Positions 42,094 through 54,400 of a DNA stretch of 64,000 nucleotides are shown piece by piece. The first letter of the stretch is position 1. The number at the start of each line of letters is the position of its first letter. The position numbers and the translations under genes are program-made. The stretch comes from Urophycis tenuis (taxonomy: Eukaryota; Chordata; Actinopteri; Gadiformes; Phycidae), in assembly GCA_036785325.1 (NCBI GenBank), contig JAXIVH010000142.1:248001-312000 (forward strand), read 5' to 3'. The notes beneath the pieces are model-generated. The model did not search any database. It was not told the DNA's origin and saw nothing but the letters and a program-made list of their open reading frames with translations.

Positions 42094-44627
42094 ACTATTG
42101 TTATTATTATTATTACTTACCTATTAATGCAATTTCCCAACCTGGGAACAATAGAGTATTTCTATTTCTATTTCTATAACTCTTCTTCACAAAACGACCA
42201 CTAGGTGGAGACGACGCACCACCAGCGAGGAATCAAAAGAGGAGGAACAACCTTGAATACAAAGATTAAAACCCACTCCAGCGGTGAGTCTCTCGATGTA
42301 TTTATTTACTAAAAAAATATATATTAAATATATATACTCCTCCCATCTCTTCTCCCCTGTCTTCCCTCATGGAAATGAGGGAGTTGGGGGAGATAGAGTG
42401 TACTAGCCCGATCCGGCGGGGGTGAGTTCAGTCCGTACAGACTGTCTCACCTTGACTCTACCTTCCTCAATCTCTAGCTCTAACTCTAACCCTAGGGATA
42501 ACCTCAACCCCAACCCTAACCATAGGCCTAACCTTAGCCCTAACCCTAACTCAACCCTAACACTAACCCTTACCTTGGCCCTAATCTTAACACTAACCTC
42601 AACCCCTAACCTTAGCCTTAACACTAACCCTAACCCCTACTCTAACTCTAACCCTAACCCCTACTCTAACTCTAACCCTAAGCCTACCCTAACCTCCAAC
42701 ACTAACCCTACCCTAACTCTAACGCTAACCCTAACTCTAACCTTTGCCCTAACTTTAGCCCTAACCCTAGCCTCAGCCATAACCCTAACCCTAACCTTAG
42801 CCCTAACCCTAACCTTAACCCTAACCCTAACCTTGGCCCTAACCATAGAACTAACCTCAAACCTAACCTTAACCCTAACCTCAGCCATAACCCTAACCCT
42901 AACCTTAGCCCTAACCCTAATTCTAGCCCTAACCCTAATCTTAACCATAACCTTAACCCTAACCTTGGCCCTAACACTTAGCCTAACCTTATCCATAACA
43001 CTAACCCTAACCTCAACCCTAACCTTAACCCCAATCTCAGCCGTAACCCCAACCCTAACCTTATCCCTAACCTTAAACCTAACCCTAACCTCAGCCCTAA
43101 CCTTAACCCTAACCTCAGCCCTCATCTTAACCCTAACCCCTAACCCCTAACCTTAACCCTAACCTCAGCCCTCATCTTAACCCTAACCCCTAACCCCTAA
43201 CCTCTAACCCTAACCCTAACCTTACCCTAACCGTAACGCTAACCTTAACCCTTACTCTAACCTTAGCCCTAACCTTAGCCCTAACCGTAACCCTAACCTT
43301 AACCCTAACCTTAACCCTAAACCGTAACCTTATACCTAACCCTAACCTCAGCCCTAACCTTAACCCTAACCGCAACCCCTCCCATTTACTTCAAACCTAA
43401 CGTTAAGGTTAACTGCTAACTCTACCCCTAAATCTACCCTAACCTTAACCTACACTTGACATATTGGAGGAAGAAGACAATTACCCAGCATGCATTTCAT
43501 CCGGAAAACTTTTCACAAAAAAACCCATTACCGAAGTACCTACGGCGAGAATAGACTACCCCAAGAAATTGTTGTTTTGGGTGAGGAAAGTAAGCCATTG
43601 AGTCTTCTCTAAGGTCAACTTCCTACACAATCTCTGTAGTCGCGCGGTGTATGGGGCACAGGAATTGTTATTAACAGGCTGTTCGGCATGGGGTCCTGGA
43701 GGGGCCAGGGAGGCAGTGCTTAGTCGCGGCTGGCCTTGGCCTTTCCTACCCTGGGACCGACTGGGAAGGCACCGCTGGTCGGGGCTGGTCTTGGTCTTTC
43801 CTAGGTCTGGACACCCATCGCTGAGGATAGCTGCATTGGGGGACCGTGGAGGCAGTGCTTTGTCACGGCTGGCTTCGGTCCTTCGTGACCCCAGTTTTCT
43901 GCTAGTTCATCTGGACCCAACAGAGGACAAGAACCAAGCTCTGGCCCTGATTGGCCAAACCAGGGCTACCTAGCGGTGTTAACAACTGGTTTGTGCTGGT
44001 CAGGGGGTAAGTATGTGCCCCCTCCTCTCCATAACCAAAACAATGTATCCTAAAAAGTGTTTTACTTACCTTTACTTACCTCGACGTTACCTCAACAAAT
44101 GATCACTCCTAAAAAAGTTTAAACCCAATACCAATTCCATTTCGGAAACGACACACCTTGAGAATTGATCACTCTCGGGGGGGCCTCCCTTGGGTGAGGG
44201 TGTATAGTGACAATGGCCAGAAACACCCTATGATCCCAGGGTCCACTACTGATGACGTGTCCTAATATTTCGATAGCACGTTTATACTAAAATAGAAATG
44301 GAAAAGAAAAGTCTCACTCCAGCTGTGACTCCTCTTTATTCAAATAAATAAATATACCAATGCATTGAAGTATTTTCAATCAAACCAGATTGACCTTCAT
44401 CTTGGAACAAAGAAAACCTTTGGGAAAAGGAAAAACAAGTCTATATCTCCAAATCAGCGGTTATATCACAAAAAGACAAACAACCATCCCATTTACTCCA
44501 TTCTTGGTTACAAAGAAAACCATCAAGTCTATGTCTTCAAATCAGCGGTTATATCACAACAAGACAGATAACCATTTCATTTTACTTCATTCTTAGTAAT
44601 ATGGGAAAAGAGAGCTGCGGATGACTA

Positions 44628-44784
44628 GATATTGGCGTGCGCAACTGCCTTTGATCCCCCATTCAACTACCCAGTCGTTGGATGAGGTGGGGGGGATCAT
44701 CGAGATAACTTAAAATGAACCTAACCCTAACCCTAACCCTAACCCCTAACCCCTAACCCTAACCCCTAACCCTAACCCCTAACC

Positions 44785-44823
<39 letters not shown>

Positions 44824-45072
44824 TAACCCAATTTGTTCCCCAGCCCTAACCCTAACCCAATTTGGCCCTAGCCCTAAACCTAAACCCAATTTGGTCTCTA
44901 ATCATCCCTAAACCTAACCCAATTTTGCCCCTATACCTAAACCTAACCCAATTTGGGCCCCTAATCCTAAACCTAATTCTAAGCCTAGCCCAATTTGTGG
45001 CCCTAACCCTAACCCCTCTATCTAAGCCTAATTTGGTTCCCCAACCCCACCCTTAAGCCCAAACCCTGACCA
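44628..45072. repeat. Truncated telomere-type unit U7 with purer repeats and a CCCAATTTGG variant
   Basis: The head is shortened (GATATTGGCGTGCG... to GATAACTTAAAATG). About 110 bp of nearly regular CCCTAA/CCCCTAA repeat follow (44,718-44,830), the purest in the window. Then comes a degenerate series in which CCCAATTTG appears about every 30-60 bp (six or seven times) to about 45,030. It ends at the LTR-derived segment. Confidence 0.9.
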
Positions 45073-45268
45073 TAAAATGGCTAGTTTTGCCATTTAGTAC
45101 TATTTAGGATTTTGGATTTATGTTTGTTTTGTTATTTTGCAAGTTGTGGTGAAGACAATAAAGCCCCACTACTTTTCAACGGCATTGCCACCCCTCGTGT
45201 TTGTCCACACGGTCCAGGCCAGAGAGTCCACATCCCAATACGTGGGGTGATCAAGTCGGTCCCTCACA
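45073..45268 (+). mobile_element. Gypsy LTR 3' fragment, second copy
   Basis: Starts at TAAAATGGCTAGTTTTGCC, aligned with 9,212, keeps AATAAA, and ends at CTCACA like the LTR at 9,407. There is no gypsy coding sequence here, so it came by duplication with the downstream segment, not by separate insertion. Confidence 0.85.
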
Positions 45269-45698
45269 ATGACATTTTTGGAAATTTCTGGAAATAAAAC
45301 CTCCCACCGGTGGCCACCAGATGGAGCCATCCCTTTTGATCCTCCCCGATCCTTTTTGGTCGATCCCAGGGTTGCGCAATAGGGACTTGGGGGGGGGGGG
45401 GGTCGTTCGCCTTCTTCAGGCAAACTCTCCGCCAAGTCCCTAAGCTCACGCTAACCGACCAATGGTTGACCAAAGCTGAGCAGAGTTGAGCAGCGATCGG
45501 CCAATGGCGGAGCGATGCTGAGCAGAGCTCGGCGCTCAACGGACCAATCGCTGAGCGAGGATCGGAATACGTCACCTAATGTTTTTACGACTCATACGTA
45601 GTCACGGTCATTGCTGTCCACTGCCAACGGAGGATTCGACTAAGGTGAATTTGATGATCTTCATCCTTTGCGAGTTAATAATTCGACTTTTCGTTAAG
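45269..45698 (+). promoter_or_regulatory. Promoter-like segment and possible first exon, second copy
   Basis: Near-identical to 9,408-9,831. CCAAT boxes at 45,459, 45,501 and 45,544 and the donor AAG/GTATGT at 45,698 are kept. The G-run has grown from 8 to 14. The AP-1-like TGACTCA is CGACTCA here, so that site is lost. CTCF-like motif at 45,314-45,327. Confidence 0.5.
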
Positions 45699-45749
45699 GT
45701 ATGTATTTAGCTGTATCGATTTCGTAGAAAGAGAAACGATTCCGTTGAC

Positions 45750-46338
45750 GTTGAAGCTATGTTTTTAGCTGCTGGGTAGACTTCATTCAAACTATCGCCG
45801 TTTTGTCTGTGAGCAAGCATATGACTCGTGGATGATCTCCTTTTAATCGTGGCAATCTAAGCTTTCCAACGGCGTATGGCAAGACTATATTCACTAAAGG
45901 GTCGTTGAAATACTAAGCTAATTAATTTGTGTTCTGTAAGGAAAGATTGATGTTAATTGAAACGTTGAAGGTATGTCTTTAGCTGCTGTGTAGACTTCAG
46001 TCAACCTGACGCAGATTTGTCTGTGAGCAACCAAATTGCTCGGAGATGGGCTCATTTTAAACGGGGAAATCTAAGCTTTCTAACGACGTATGGCATGACT
46101 ATATTTGCCCATGGGTCGTCGAAATAATAAGCTGATTCATGTGTGTTCTGTTGGCTGTGGAAAGAAAATAGCACACAAGTCATACCAAGTCACCTTTATT
46201 TTTCAGTGATAAACATTAATAAATAAACAGTATGGACATTGTATAAACAGTTGTATAAAAAGTGTAAACGGTATGAACAGTGTTCTTATAAAAGATATCA
46301 ATATCAATACTGATCACGTGTGTATTTTATATTTCCAG
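45750..46338 (+). repeat. Hybrid founder/array 214-bp unit, one terminal unit, spacer
   Basis: The first unit has the founder's 5' half (CATATGACTCGTGGATGATC) but changes to the array form from AACGGCGTATGGCAAGAC onwards, about 45,880. This is a recombination junction inside one unit. A terminal-type unit (from 45,970) and the spacer follow. Confidence 0.85.
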
Positions 46339-46842
46339 GTTATTTGTTGATGAGCCAGAGCCTGTGACTCCCACCAACCGGCCCGTTCAGCCCACTGCGT
46401 TGTCGTCCTCAACCCGGCCGAAGCCTCCTGCGCCCACCCGCCTCCAGCCGAGGCCTCCTGCTGCATCAGCCTGTGGCCCGCCCGCCCCCTGTGTCGGCAG
46501 CACCCATACCGCTGGTCCTCCCCGCACAGCCACAGGCCCCCTCCGTCCTGCTTCGTGGGCCATCCTGCAGCTGTCTCTGCAGTCATCGTGTGTCAAAACC
46601 ATTCAAACTTGTATATGGTAACATTTCAAAATGACACCAGCATAAATGAGGACCTTGCAATAGGTTGTGTGTTACAGGACCCCCCTGGCATACAGCTGTA
46701 TGTCTCTGTGAAGGTGGTTGTGAAGAACTGCATCCGGCTGAACAAGTACAAGTGCCGGCGAGGCAGCAACTCTCTCGAGGGGTTGCACGCCCACCTGGTT
46801 AACGCCATCCCTTCACAGCGATATGGGATCATGCCGTTCAAA
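46339..46842 (+). CDS. 504-bp exon module, copy 9 (open)
   Basis: First module after the second promoter-like segment and open throughout. It ends TTCAAA/GTAAGT (PFK) instead of TTCCAA (PFQ), and has GTCCTCAACC for GTCCTCCACC. Donor consensus is kept. In contrast to copy 4, the matching position after the first promoter, it has no stop. Confidence 0.5.
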
Positions 46843-46852
46843 GTAAGTGATT

Positions 46853-46901
<49 letters not shown>

Positions 46902-47136
46902 GCATATATACACACACACACACACTTATATACACACACACATATATATATATACTTAAACATAGCTGACCCTTTTTTTCCCCCTTCTCTGGGATTATGC
47001 TCCCAGTTTTGATCTCGGACGTCTGGTCACTTATAGCATATAATAATATTCTATTACTGTTAAGCCAACTATGAATAATAAAACAGGCCAAAACATGTGT
47101 CCTTTATCATAGCTACACGTATTACAAAAAAAACGC
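46843..47136. repeat. Microsatellite and tail after module 9
   Basis: About 21 AC repeats, GCGCATATATAC, an ACAC run and CTTATATACACAC to about 46,952. The tail has TTCTCTGGG for TTCTCGGGG. Confidence 0.9.
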
Positions 47137-47951
47137 GTGAATTGAAAAGTTGAAGGTATGTTTTTAGCTGCTGGGTAGACTTCAGTCAACCTGACGCAGT
47201 TTAGTCTGTGATCAACCAGACTGCTCGCGGATGAGCTCATTTTAAGCGGGGAAATCTAAGCTTTCCAACGGCGTATGGCAAGACTATATTGACTCATGGG
47301 TCGTTGAAATACTAAGCTAATTAATTTGTGTTCTGTAAGGAAAGATTGATGTTAATTGAAACGTTGAAGGTATGTTTTTAGCTGCTGGGTAGACTTCAGT
47401 CAACCTGACGCAGTTTAGTCTGTGATCAACCAGACTGCTCGCGGATGGGCTCATTTTAAGCAGGGAAATCTAAGCTTTCCAACGGCGTATGGCAAGACTA
47501 TATTCACTAAAGGGTCGTTGAAATACTAAGCTAATTAATTTGTGTTCTGTAAGGAAAGATTGATGTTAATTGAAACGTTGAAGGTATGTCTTTAGCTGCT
47601 GTGTAGACTTCAGTCAACCTGACGCAGATTTGTCTGTGAGCAACCAAATTGCTCGGAGATGGGCTCATTTTAAACGGGGAAATCTAAGCTTTCCAACGAC
47701 GTATGGCATGACTATATTTGCCCATGGGTCGTCGAAATAATAAGCTGATTCATGTGTGTTCTGTTGGCTGTGGAAAGAAAATAGCACACAAGTCATACTA
47801 AGTCACCTTTATTTTTCAGTGATAAACATTAAAAAATAAACAGTATGGACATTGTATAAACAGTTGTATAAAAAGTGTAAACGGTATGAACAGTGTTCTT
47901 ATAAAAGATATCAATATCAATACTGATCACGTGTGTATTTTATATTTCCAG
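47137..47951 (+). repeat. 214-bp array K, 3 units, plus spacer
   Basis: Landmarks at 47,156, 47,370 and 47,584. Same unit order as array F, including the same unusual first unit; differs by a few bases such as GGATGAGCTC and a spacer AAAAAATAAAC. Confidence 0.93.
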
Positions 47952-48455
47952 GTTATTTGTTGATGAGCCAGAGCCTGTGACTCCCACCAACCGGCCCGTT
48001 CAGCCCACTGCGTTGTCGTCCTCCACCCGGCCGAAGCCTCCTGCGCCCACCCGCCTCCAGCCGAGGCCTCCTGCTGCATCAGCCTGTGGCCCGCCCGCCC
48101 CCTGTGTCGGCAGCACCCATACCGCTGGTCCTCCCCGCACAGCCACAGGCCCCCTCCGTCCTGCTTCGTGGGCCATCCTGCAGCTGTCTCTGCAGTCATC
48201 GTGTGTCAAAATCATTCAAACTTGTATATGGTAACATTTCAAAATGACACCAGCATAAATGAGGACCTTGCAATAGGTTGTGTGTTACAGGACCCCCCTG
48301 GCATACAGCTGTATGTCTCTGTGAAGGTGGTTGTGAAGAACTGCATCCGGCTGAACAAGTACAAGTGCCGGCGAGGCAGCAACTCTCTCGAGGGGTTGCA
48401 CGCCCACCTGGTTAACGGCATCCCTTCATAGCGATGTGGGATCATGCCGTTCCAA
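47952..48455 (+). pseudogene. 504-bp exon module, copy 10 (TAG)
   Basis: Keeps the CGA arginine codon but has CAG to TAG (CTTCATAGCG) 11 codons before the module end. It is the only copy with this break, which arose independently of the TGA lineage. GCC to GGC (NGIPS) just before it is also private. Confidence 0.55.
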
Positions 48456-48465
48456 GTAAGTGATT

Positions 48466-48508
<43 letters not shown>

Positions 48509-48509
48509 G

Positions 48510-48574
<65 letters not shown>

Positions 48575-48810
48575 GCGCATATATACACACACACACACAC
48601 TTATATATACACACACATATATATATATACTTAAACATAGCTGACCCTTTTTTTCCCCCTTCTCGGGGATTATGCTCCCAGTTTTGATCTCGGACGTCTG
48701 GTCACTTATAGCATATAATAATATTCTATTACTGTTAAGCCAACTATGAATAATAAAACAGGCCAAAACATGTGTCCTTTATCATAGCTACACGTATTAC
48801 AAAAAAAACG
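48456..48810. repeat. Duplicated microsatellite and tail after module 10
   Basis: Longest microsatellite in the window: the AC run and its GCGCATATATAC block occur twice (about 48,468-48,518 and 48,519-48,598) before the usual TTATATATACAC and ATAT blocks, to about 48,629. Confidence 0.9.
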
Positions 48811-50696
48811 CGTGAATTGAAAAGTTGAAGGTATGTTTTTAGCTGCTGGGTAGACTTCATTCAACCTGACGCAGTTTAGTCTGTGAGCAACCAAATTGCT
48901 CGCGGATGGGCTCATTTTAAGCGGGGAAATCTAAGGTTCCCAACGGCGTATGGCAAGACTATATTGAGTCATGGGTCGTTGAAATACTAAGCTAATTAAT
49001 TTCTGTTCTTTATTGAAAGATTGATCTTAATTGAAACGTTGAAGGTATGTTTTTAGCTGCTGGGTAGACTTCAGTCAACCTGACGCAGTTTTGTCTGTGA
49101 GCAAGCAGACTGCTCGCGGATGGGCTCATTTTAAGCAGGGAAATCTAAGCTTTCCAACGGCGTATGGCTAGACTATATTGACTCATGGGTCGTTGAAATA
49201 CTAAGCTAATTAATTTGTGTTCTGTAAGGAAAGATTGATGTCAATTGAAACGTTAAAGGTATGTTTTTAGCTGCTGGGTAGACTTCATTCAACCTGACGC
49301 AGTTTAGTCTTTGATCAACCAGACTGCTCGCGGATGGGCTCATTTTAAGCGGGGAAATCTAAGCTTTCCAACGGCGTATGGAAAGACTATATTGACTCAT
49401 GGGTCGTTGAAATACTAAGCTAATTAATTTGTGTTCTGTAAGGAAAGATTGATGTTAATTGAAACGTTGAAGGTATGTTTTTAGCTGCTGGGTAGACTTC
49501 AGTCAACCTGACGCAGTTTAGTCTGTGAGCAACCAAATTGCTCAGGGATGGGCTCATTATAAGCGGGGAAATCTAAGCTTTCTAACGGCGTATGGCAAGA
49601 CTATATTCACCAAAGGGTCGTTGAAATACTAAGCTAATTAATTTGTGTTCTGTAAGGAAAGATTGATGTTAATTGAAACGTTAAAGGTATGTTTTTAGCT
49701 GCTGGGTAGACTTCATTCAACCTGACGCAGTTTAGTCTGTGATCAACCAGACTGCTCGCGGATGGGCTCATTTTAAGCGGGGAAATCTAAGCTTTCCAAC
49801 GGCGTATGGCAAGACTATATTGACTCATGGGTCATTGAAATACTAAGCTAATTAATTTGTGTTCTGTAAGGAAAGATTGATGTTAATTGAAACGTTGAAG
49901 GTATGTTTTTAGCTGCTGGGTAGACTTCAGTCAACCTGACGCAGTTTAGTCTGTGATCAACCAGACTGCTCGCGGATGGGCTCATTTTAAGCGGGGAAAT
50001 CTAAGCTTTCCAACGGCGTATGGCAAGAGTATATTGACTCATGGGTCGTTGAAATACTAAGCTAATTAATTTGTGTTCTGTAAGGAAAGATTGATGTTAA
50101 TTGAAACGTTGAAGGTATGTTTTTAGCTGCTGGGTAGACTTCAGTCAACCTGACGCAGTTTAGTCTGTGATCAACCAGACTGCTCGAGGATGGGCTCATT
50201 TTAAGCGGGGAAATCTAAGCTTTCCAACGGCGTATGGCAAGACTATATTCACTAAAGGGTCGTTGAAATACTAAGCTAATTAATTTGTGTTCTGTAAGGA
50301 AAGATTGATGTTAATTGAAACGTTGAAGGTATGTCTTTAGCTGCTGTGTAGACTTCAGTCAACCTGACGCAGATTTGTCTGTGAGCAACCAAATTGCTCG
50401 GAGATGGGCTCATTTTAAACGGGGAAATCTAAGCTTTCCAACAACGTATGGCATGACTATATTTGCCCATGGGTCGTCGAAATAATAAGCTGATTCATGT
50501 GTGTTCTGTTGGCTGTGGAAAGAAAATAGCACACAAGTCATACCAAGTCACCTTTATTTTTCAGTGATAAACATTAATAAATAAACAGTATGGACATTGT
50601 ATAAACAGTTATATAAAAAGTGTAAACGGTATGAACAGTGTTCTTATAAAAGATATCAATATCAATACTGATCACGTGTGTATTTTATATTTCCAG
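48811..50696 (+). repeat. 214-bp array L, 8 units, plus spacer
   Basis: Landmarks from 48,830 to 50,328 at 214-bp steps. The terminal unit has CAACAACGTATGG for CAACGACG, a change shared with array M; the spacer has CAGTTATATAAAAAG. Confidence 0.95.
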
Positions 50697-51200
50697 GTTA
50701 TTTGTTGATGAGCCAGAGCCTGTGACTCCCACCAACCGGCCCGTTCAGCCCACTGCGTTGTCGTCCTCCACCCGGCCGAAGCCTCCTGCGCCCACCCGCC
50801 TCCAGCCGAGGCCTCCTGCTGCATCAGCCTGTGGCCCGCCCGCCCCCTGTGTCGGCAGCACCCATACCGCTGGTCCTCCCCGCACAGCCACAGGCCCCCT
50901 CCGTCCTGCTTCGTGGGCCATCCTGCAGCTGTCTCTGCAGTCATCGTGTGTCAAAACCATTCAAACTTGTATATGGTAACATTTCAAAATGACACCAGCA
51001 TAAATGAGGACCTTGCAATAGGTTGTGTGTTACAGGACCCCCCTGGCATACAGCTGTATGTCTCTGTGAAGGTGGTTGTGAAGAACTGCATCCGGCTGAA
51101 CAAGTACAAGTGCCGGTGAGGCAGCAACTCTCTCGAGGGGTTGCACGCCCACCTGGTTAACGCCATCCCTTCACAGCGATGTGGGATCATGCCGTTCCAA
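50697..51200 (+). pseudogene. 504-bp exon module, copy 11 (TGA, LQDPP)
   Basis: Has the shared TGA but keeps LQDPP, as copy 4 does. TGA is therefore older than, or separable from, the LHDPP change. Confidence 0.55.
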
Positions 51201-51473
51201 GTAAGTGATTAAAACACACACACACACACACACACGCGCATATATACACACACACACACGCATATATACACACACATATATATATATACTTAAACATAGC
51301 TGACCCTTTTTTTCCCCCTTCTCGGGGATTATGCTCCCAGTTTTGATCTCGGACGTCTGGTCACTTATAGCATATAATAATATTCTATTACTGTTAAGCC
51401 AACTATGAATAATAAAACAGGCCAAAACATGTGTCCTTTATCATAGCTACACGTATTACAAAAAAAACGCGTG
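51201..51473. repeat. Microsatellite and tail after module 11
   Basis: Short first AC run (about 11 repeats), then two CGCATATATAC blocks and the ATAT block to about 51,288. Confidence 0.9.
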
Positions 51474-54400
51474 AATTGAAAAGTTGAAGGTATGTTTTTA
51501 GCTGCTGGGTAGACTTCAGTCAACCTGACGCAGTTTTGTCTGTGAGCAACCAAATTGCTCGGGGATGGGCTCATTTTAAGCGGGGAAATCTAAGGTTCCC
51601 AACGGCGTATGGCAAGATTATATTGAGTCATGGGTCGTTGAAATACTAAGCTAATTAATTTCTGTTCTTTATTGAAAGATTGATCTTAATTGAAACGTTG
51701 AAGGTATGTTTTTAGCTGCTGGGTAGACTTCAGTCAACCTGACGCAGTTTTGTCTGTGAGCAACCAGACTGCTCGCGGATGGGCTCATTTTAAGCGGGGA
51801 AATCTAAGCTTTCCAACGGCGTATGGCAAGACTATATTGACTCATTGGTCGTTGAAATACTAAGCTAATTAATTTGTGATCTGTAAGGAAAGATTGATGT
51901 TAATTGAAACGTTGAAGGTATGTTTTTAGCTGCTGGGTAGACTTCAGTCAACCTGACACAGTTTTGTCTCTGAGCAACCAAATTGCTTGGGGATGGGCTC
52001 ATTTTAAGCGGGGAAATCTAAGCTTTCCAACGGCGTATGGCAAGACTATATTGACTCATGGGTCGTTGAAATACTAAGATAATTAATTTGTGTTCTGTAA
52101 GGAAAGATTGATGTTAATTGAAACGTTGAAGGTATGTTTTTAGCTGCTGGGTAGACTTCACTCAACCTGACACAGTTTTGTCTGTGATCAACCAGACTGC
52201 TGGCGGATGGGCTCATTTTAAGCAGGGAAATCTAAGCTTTTCAACGGCGTATGGTAAGACTATATTCACCAAAGGGCCGTTGAAATACTAAGCTAATTAA
52301 TTTGTGTTCTGTAAGGAAAGATTGATGTTAATTGAAACGTTAAAGGTATGTTTTTGGCTGCTGGGTAGACTTCATTCAACCTGACGCAGTTTAGTCTGTG
52401 ATCAACCAGACTGCTCGCGGATGGGCTCATTTTAAGCGGGGAAATCTAAGCTTTCCAACGGCGTATGGCAAGACTATATTGACTCATGGGTCGTTGAAAT
52501 ACTAAGCTAATTAATTTGTGTTCTGTAAGGAAAGATTGATGTTAATTGAAACGTTGAAGGTATGTTTTTAGCTGCTGGGTAGACTTCACTCAACCTGACA
52601 CAGTTTTGTCTGTGAGCAACCAAATTGCTCGGGGATGGGCTCATTATAAGCGGGGAAATCTAAGCTTTCCAACGGCGTATGGCAAGACTATATTCACCAA
52701 AGGGTCGTTGAAATACTAAGCTAATTAATTTGTGTTCTGTAAGGAAAGATTGATGTTAATTGAAACGTTTAAGGTATGTTTTTAGCTGCTGGGTAGACTT
52801 CAGTCAACCTGACGCAGTTTAGTCTGTGATCAACCAGACTGCTGGCGGATGGGCTCATCTTAAGCAGGGAAATCTAAGCTTTTCAACGGCGTATGGTAAG
52901 ACTATATTCACCAAAGGGCCGTTGAAATACTAAGCTAATTAATTTGTGTTCTGTAAGGAAAGATTGATGTTAATTGAAACGTTAAAGGTATGTTTTTGGC
53001 TGCTGGGTAGACTTCATTCAACCTGACGCAGTTTAGTCTGTGATCAACCAGACTGCTCGCGGATGGGCTCATTTTAAGCGGGGAAATCTAAGCTTTCCAA
53101 CGGCGTATGGCAAGACTATATTGACTCATGGGTCGTTGAAATAATAAGCTAATTAATTTGTGTTCTGTAAGGAAAGATTGATGTTAATTGAAACGTTGAA
53201 GGTATGTTTTTAGCTGCTGGGTAGACTTCAGTCAACCTGACGCAGTTTAGTCTGTGAGCAACCAAATTGCTCGGGGATGGGCTCATTATAAGCGGGGAAA
53301 TCTAAGCTTTCCAACGGCGTATGGCAAGACTATATTCACCAAAGGGTCGTTGAAATACTAAGCTAATTAATTTGTGTTCTGTAAGGAAAGATTGATGTTA
53401 ATTGAAACGTTGAAGGTATGTTTTTAGCTGCTGGGTAGACTTCAGTCAACCTGACGCAGTTTAGTCTGTGATCAACCAGACTGCTCGCGGATGGGCTCAT
53501 TTTAAGCGGGGAAATCTAAGCTTTCCAACGGCGTATGGCAAGACTATATCGACTCATGGGTCGTTGAAATACTAAGCTAATTAATTTGTGTTCTGTAAGG
53601 AAAGATTGATGTTAATTGAAACGTTGAAGGTATGTTTTTAGCTGCTGGGTAGACTTCAGTCAACCTGACGCAGTTTAGTCTGTGATCAACCAGACTGCTC
53701 GCGGATGGGCTCATTTTAAGCGGGGAAATCTAAGCTTTCCAACGGCGTATGGCAAGACTATATTGACTCATGGGTCGTTGAAATACTAAGCTAATTAATT
53801 AGTGTTCTGTAAGGAAAGATTGATGTTAATTGAAACGTTGAAGGTATGTTTTTAGCTGCTGGGTAGACTTCACTCAACCTGACACAGTTTTGTCTGTGAG
53901 CAACCAAATTGCTCGGGGATGGGCTCATTATAAGCGGGGAAATCTAAGCTTTCCAACGGCGTATGGCAAGACTATATTCACCAAAGGGTCGTTGAAATAC
54001 TAAGCTAATTAATTTGTGTTCTGTAAGGAAAGATTGATGTTAATTGAAACGTTTAAGGTATGTTTTTAGCTGCTGGGTAGACTTCAGTCAACCTGACGCA
54101 GTTTAGTCTGTGATCAACCAGACTGCTGGCGGATGGGCTCATCTTAAGCAGGGAAATCTAAGCTTTTCAACGGCGTATGGTAAGACTATATTCACCAAAG
54201 GGCCGTTGAAATACTAAGCTAATTAATTTGTGTTCTGTAAGGAAAGATTGATGTTAATTGAAACGTTAAAGGTATGTTTTTGGCTGCTGGGTAGACTTCA
54301 TTCAACCTGACGCAGTTTAGTCTGTGATCAACCAGACTGCTCGCGGATGGGCTCATTTTAAGCGGGGAAATCTAAGCTTTCCAACGGCGTATGGCAAGAC

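Larger units (their letters stand above)
37576..44627. repeat. Telomere-type composite unit U6, interrupted by a LINE
   Basis: Without the LINE and its 7-bp duplication the unit is about 2,915 bp. The CCCTAA-type stretch at about 42,470-43,452 contains a local duplication of CCTCAGCCCTCATCTTAACC near 43,100-43,200. The tail has an extra ~88-bp tandem copy around CAGCGGTTATATCACA (44,455 and 44,543). CpG-rich block from 43,638. Confidence 0.92.

Noticed and set aside
45073..45268. Independent solo LTR
   Set aside because: It lacks the LTR 5' end and is collinear with the host flank of the first copy, so it was carried by segmental duplication.
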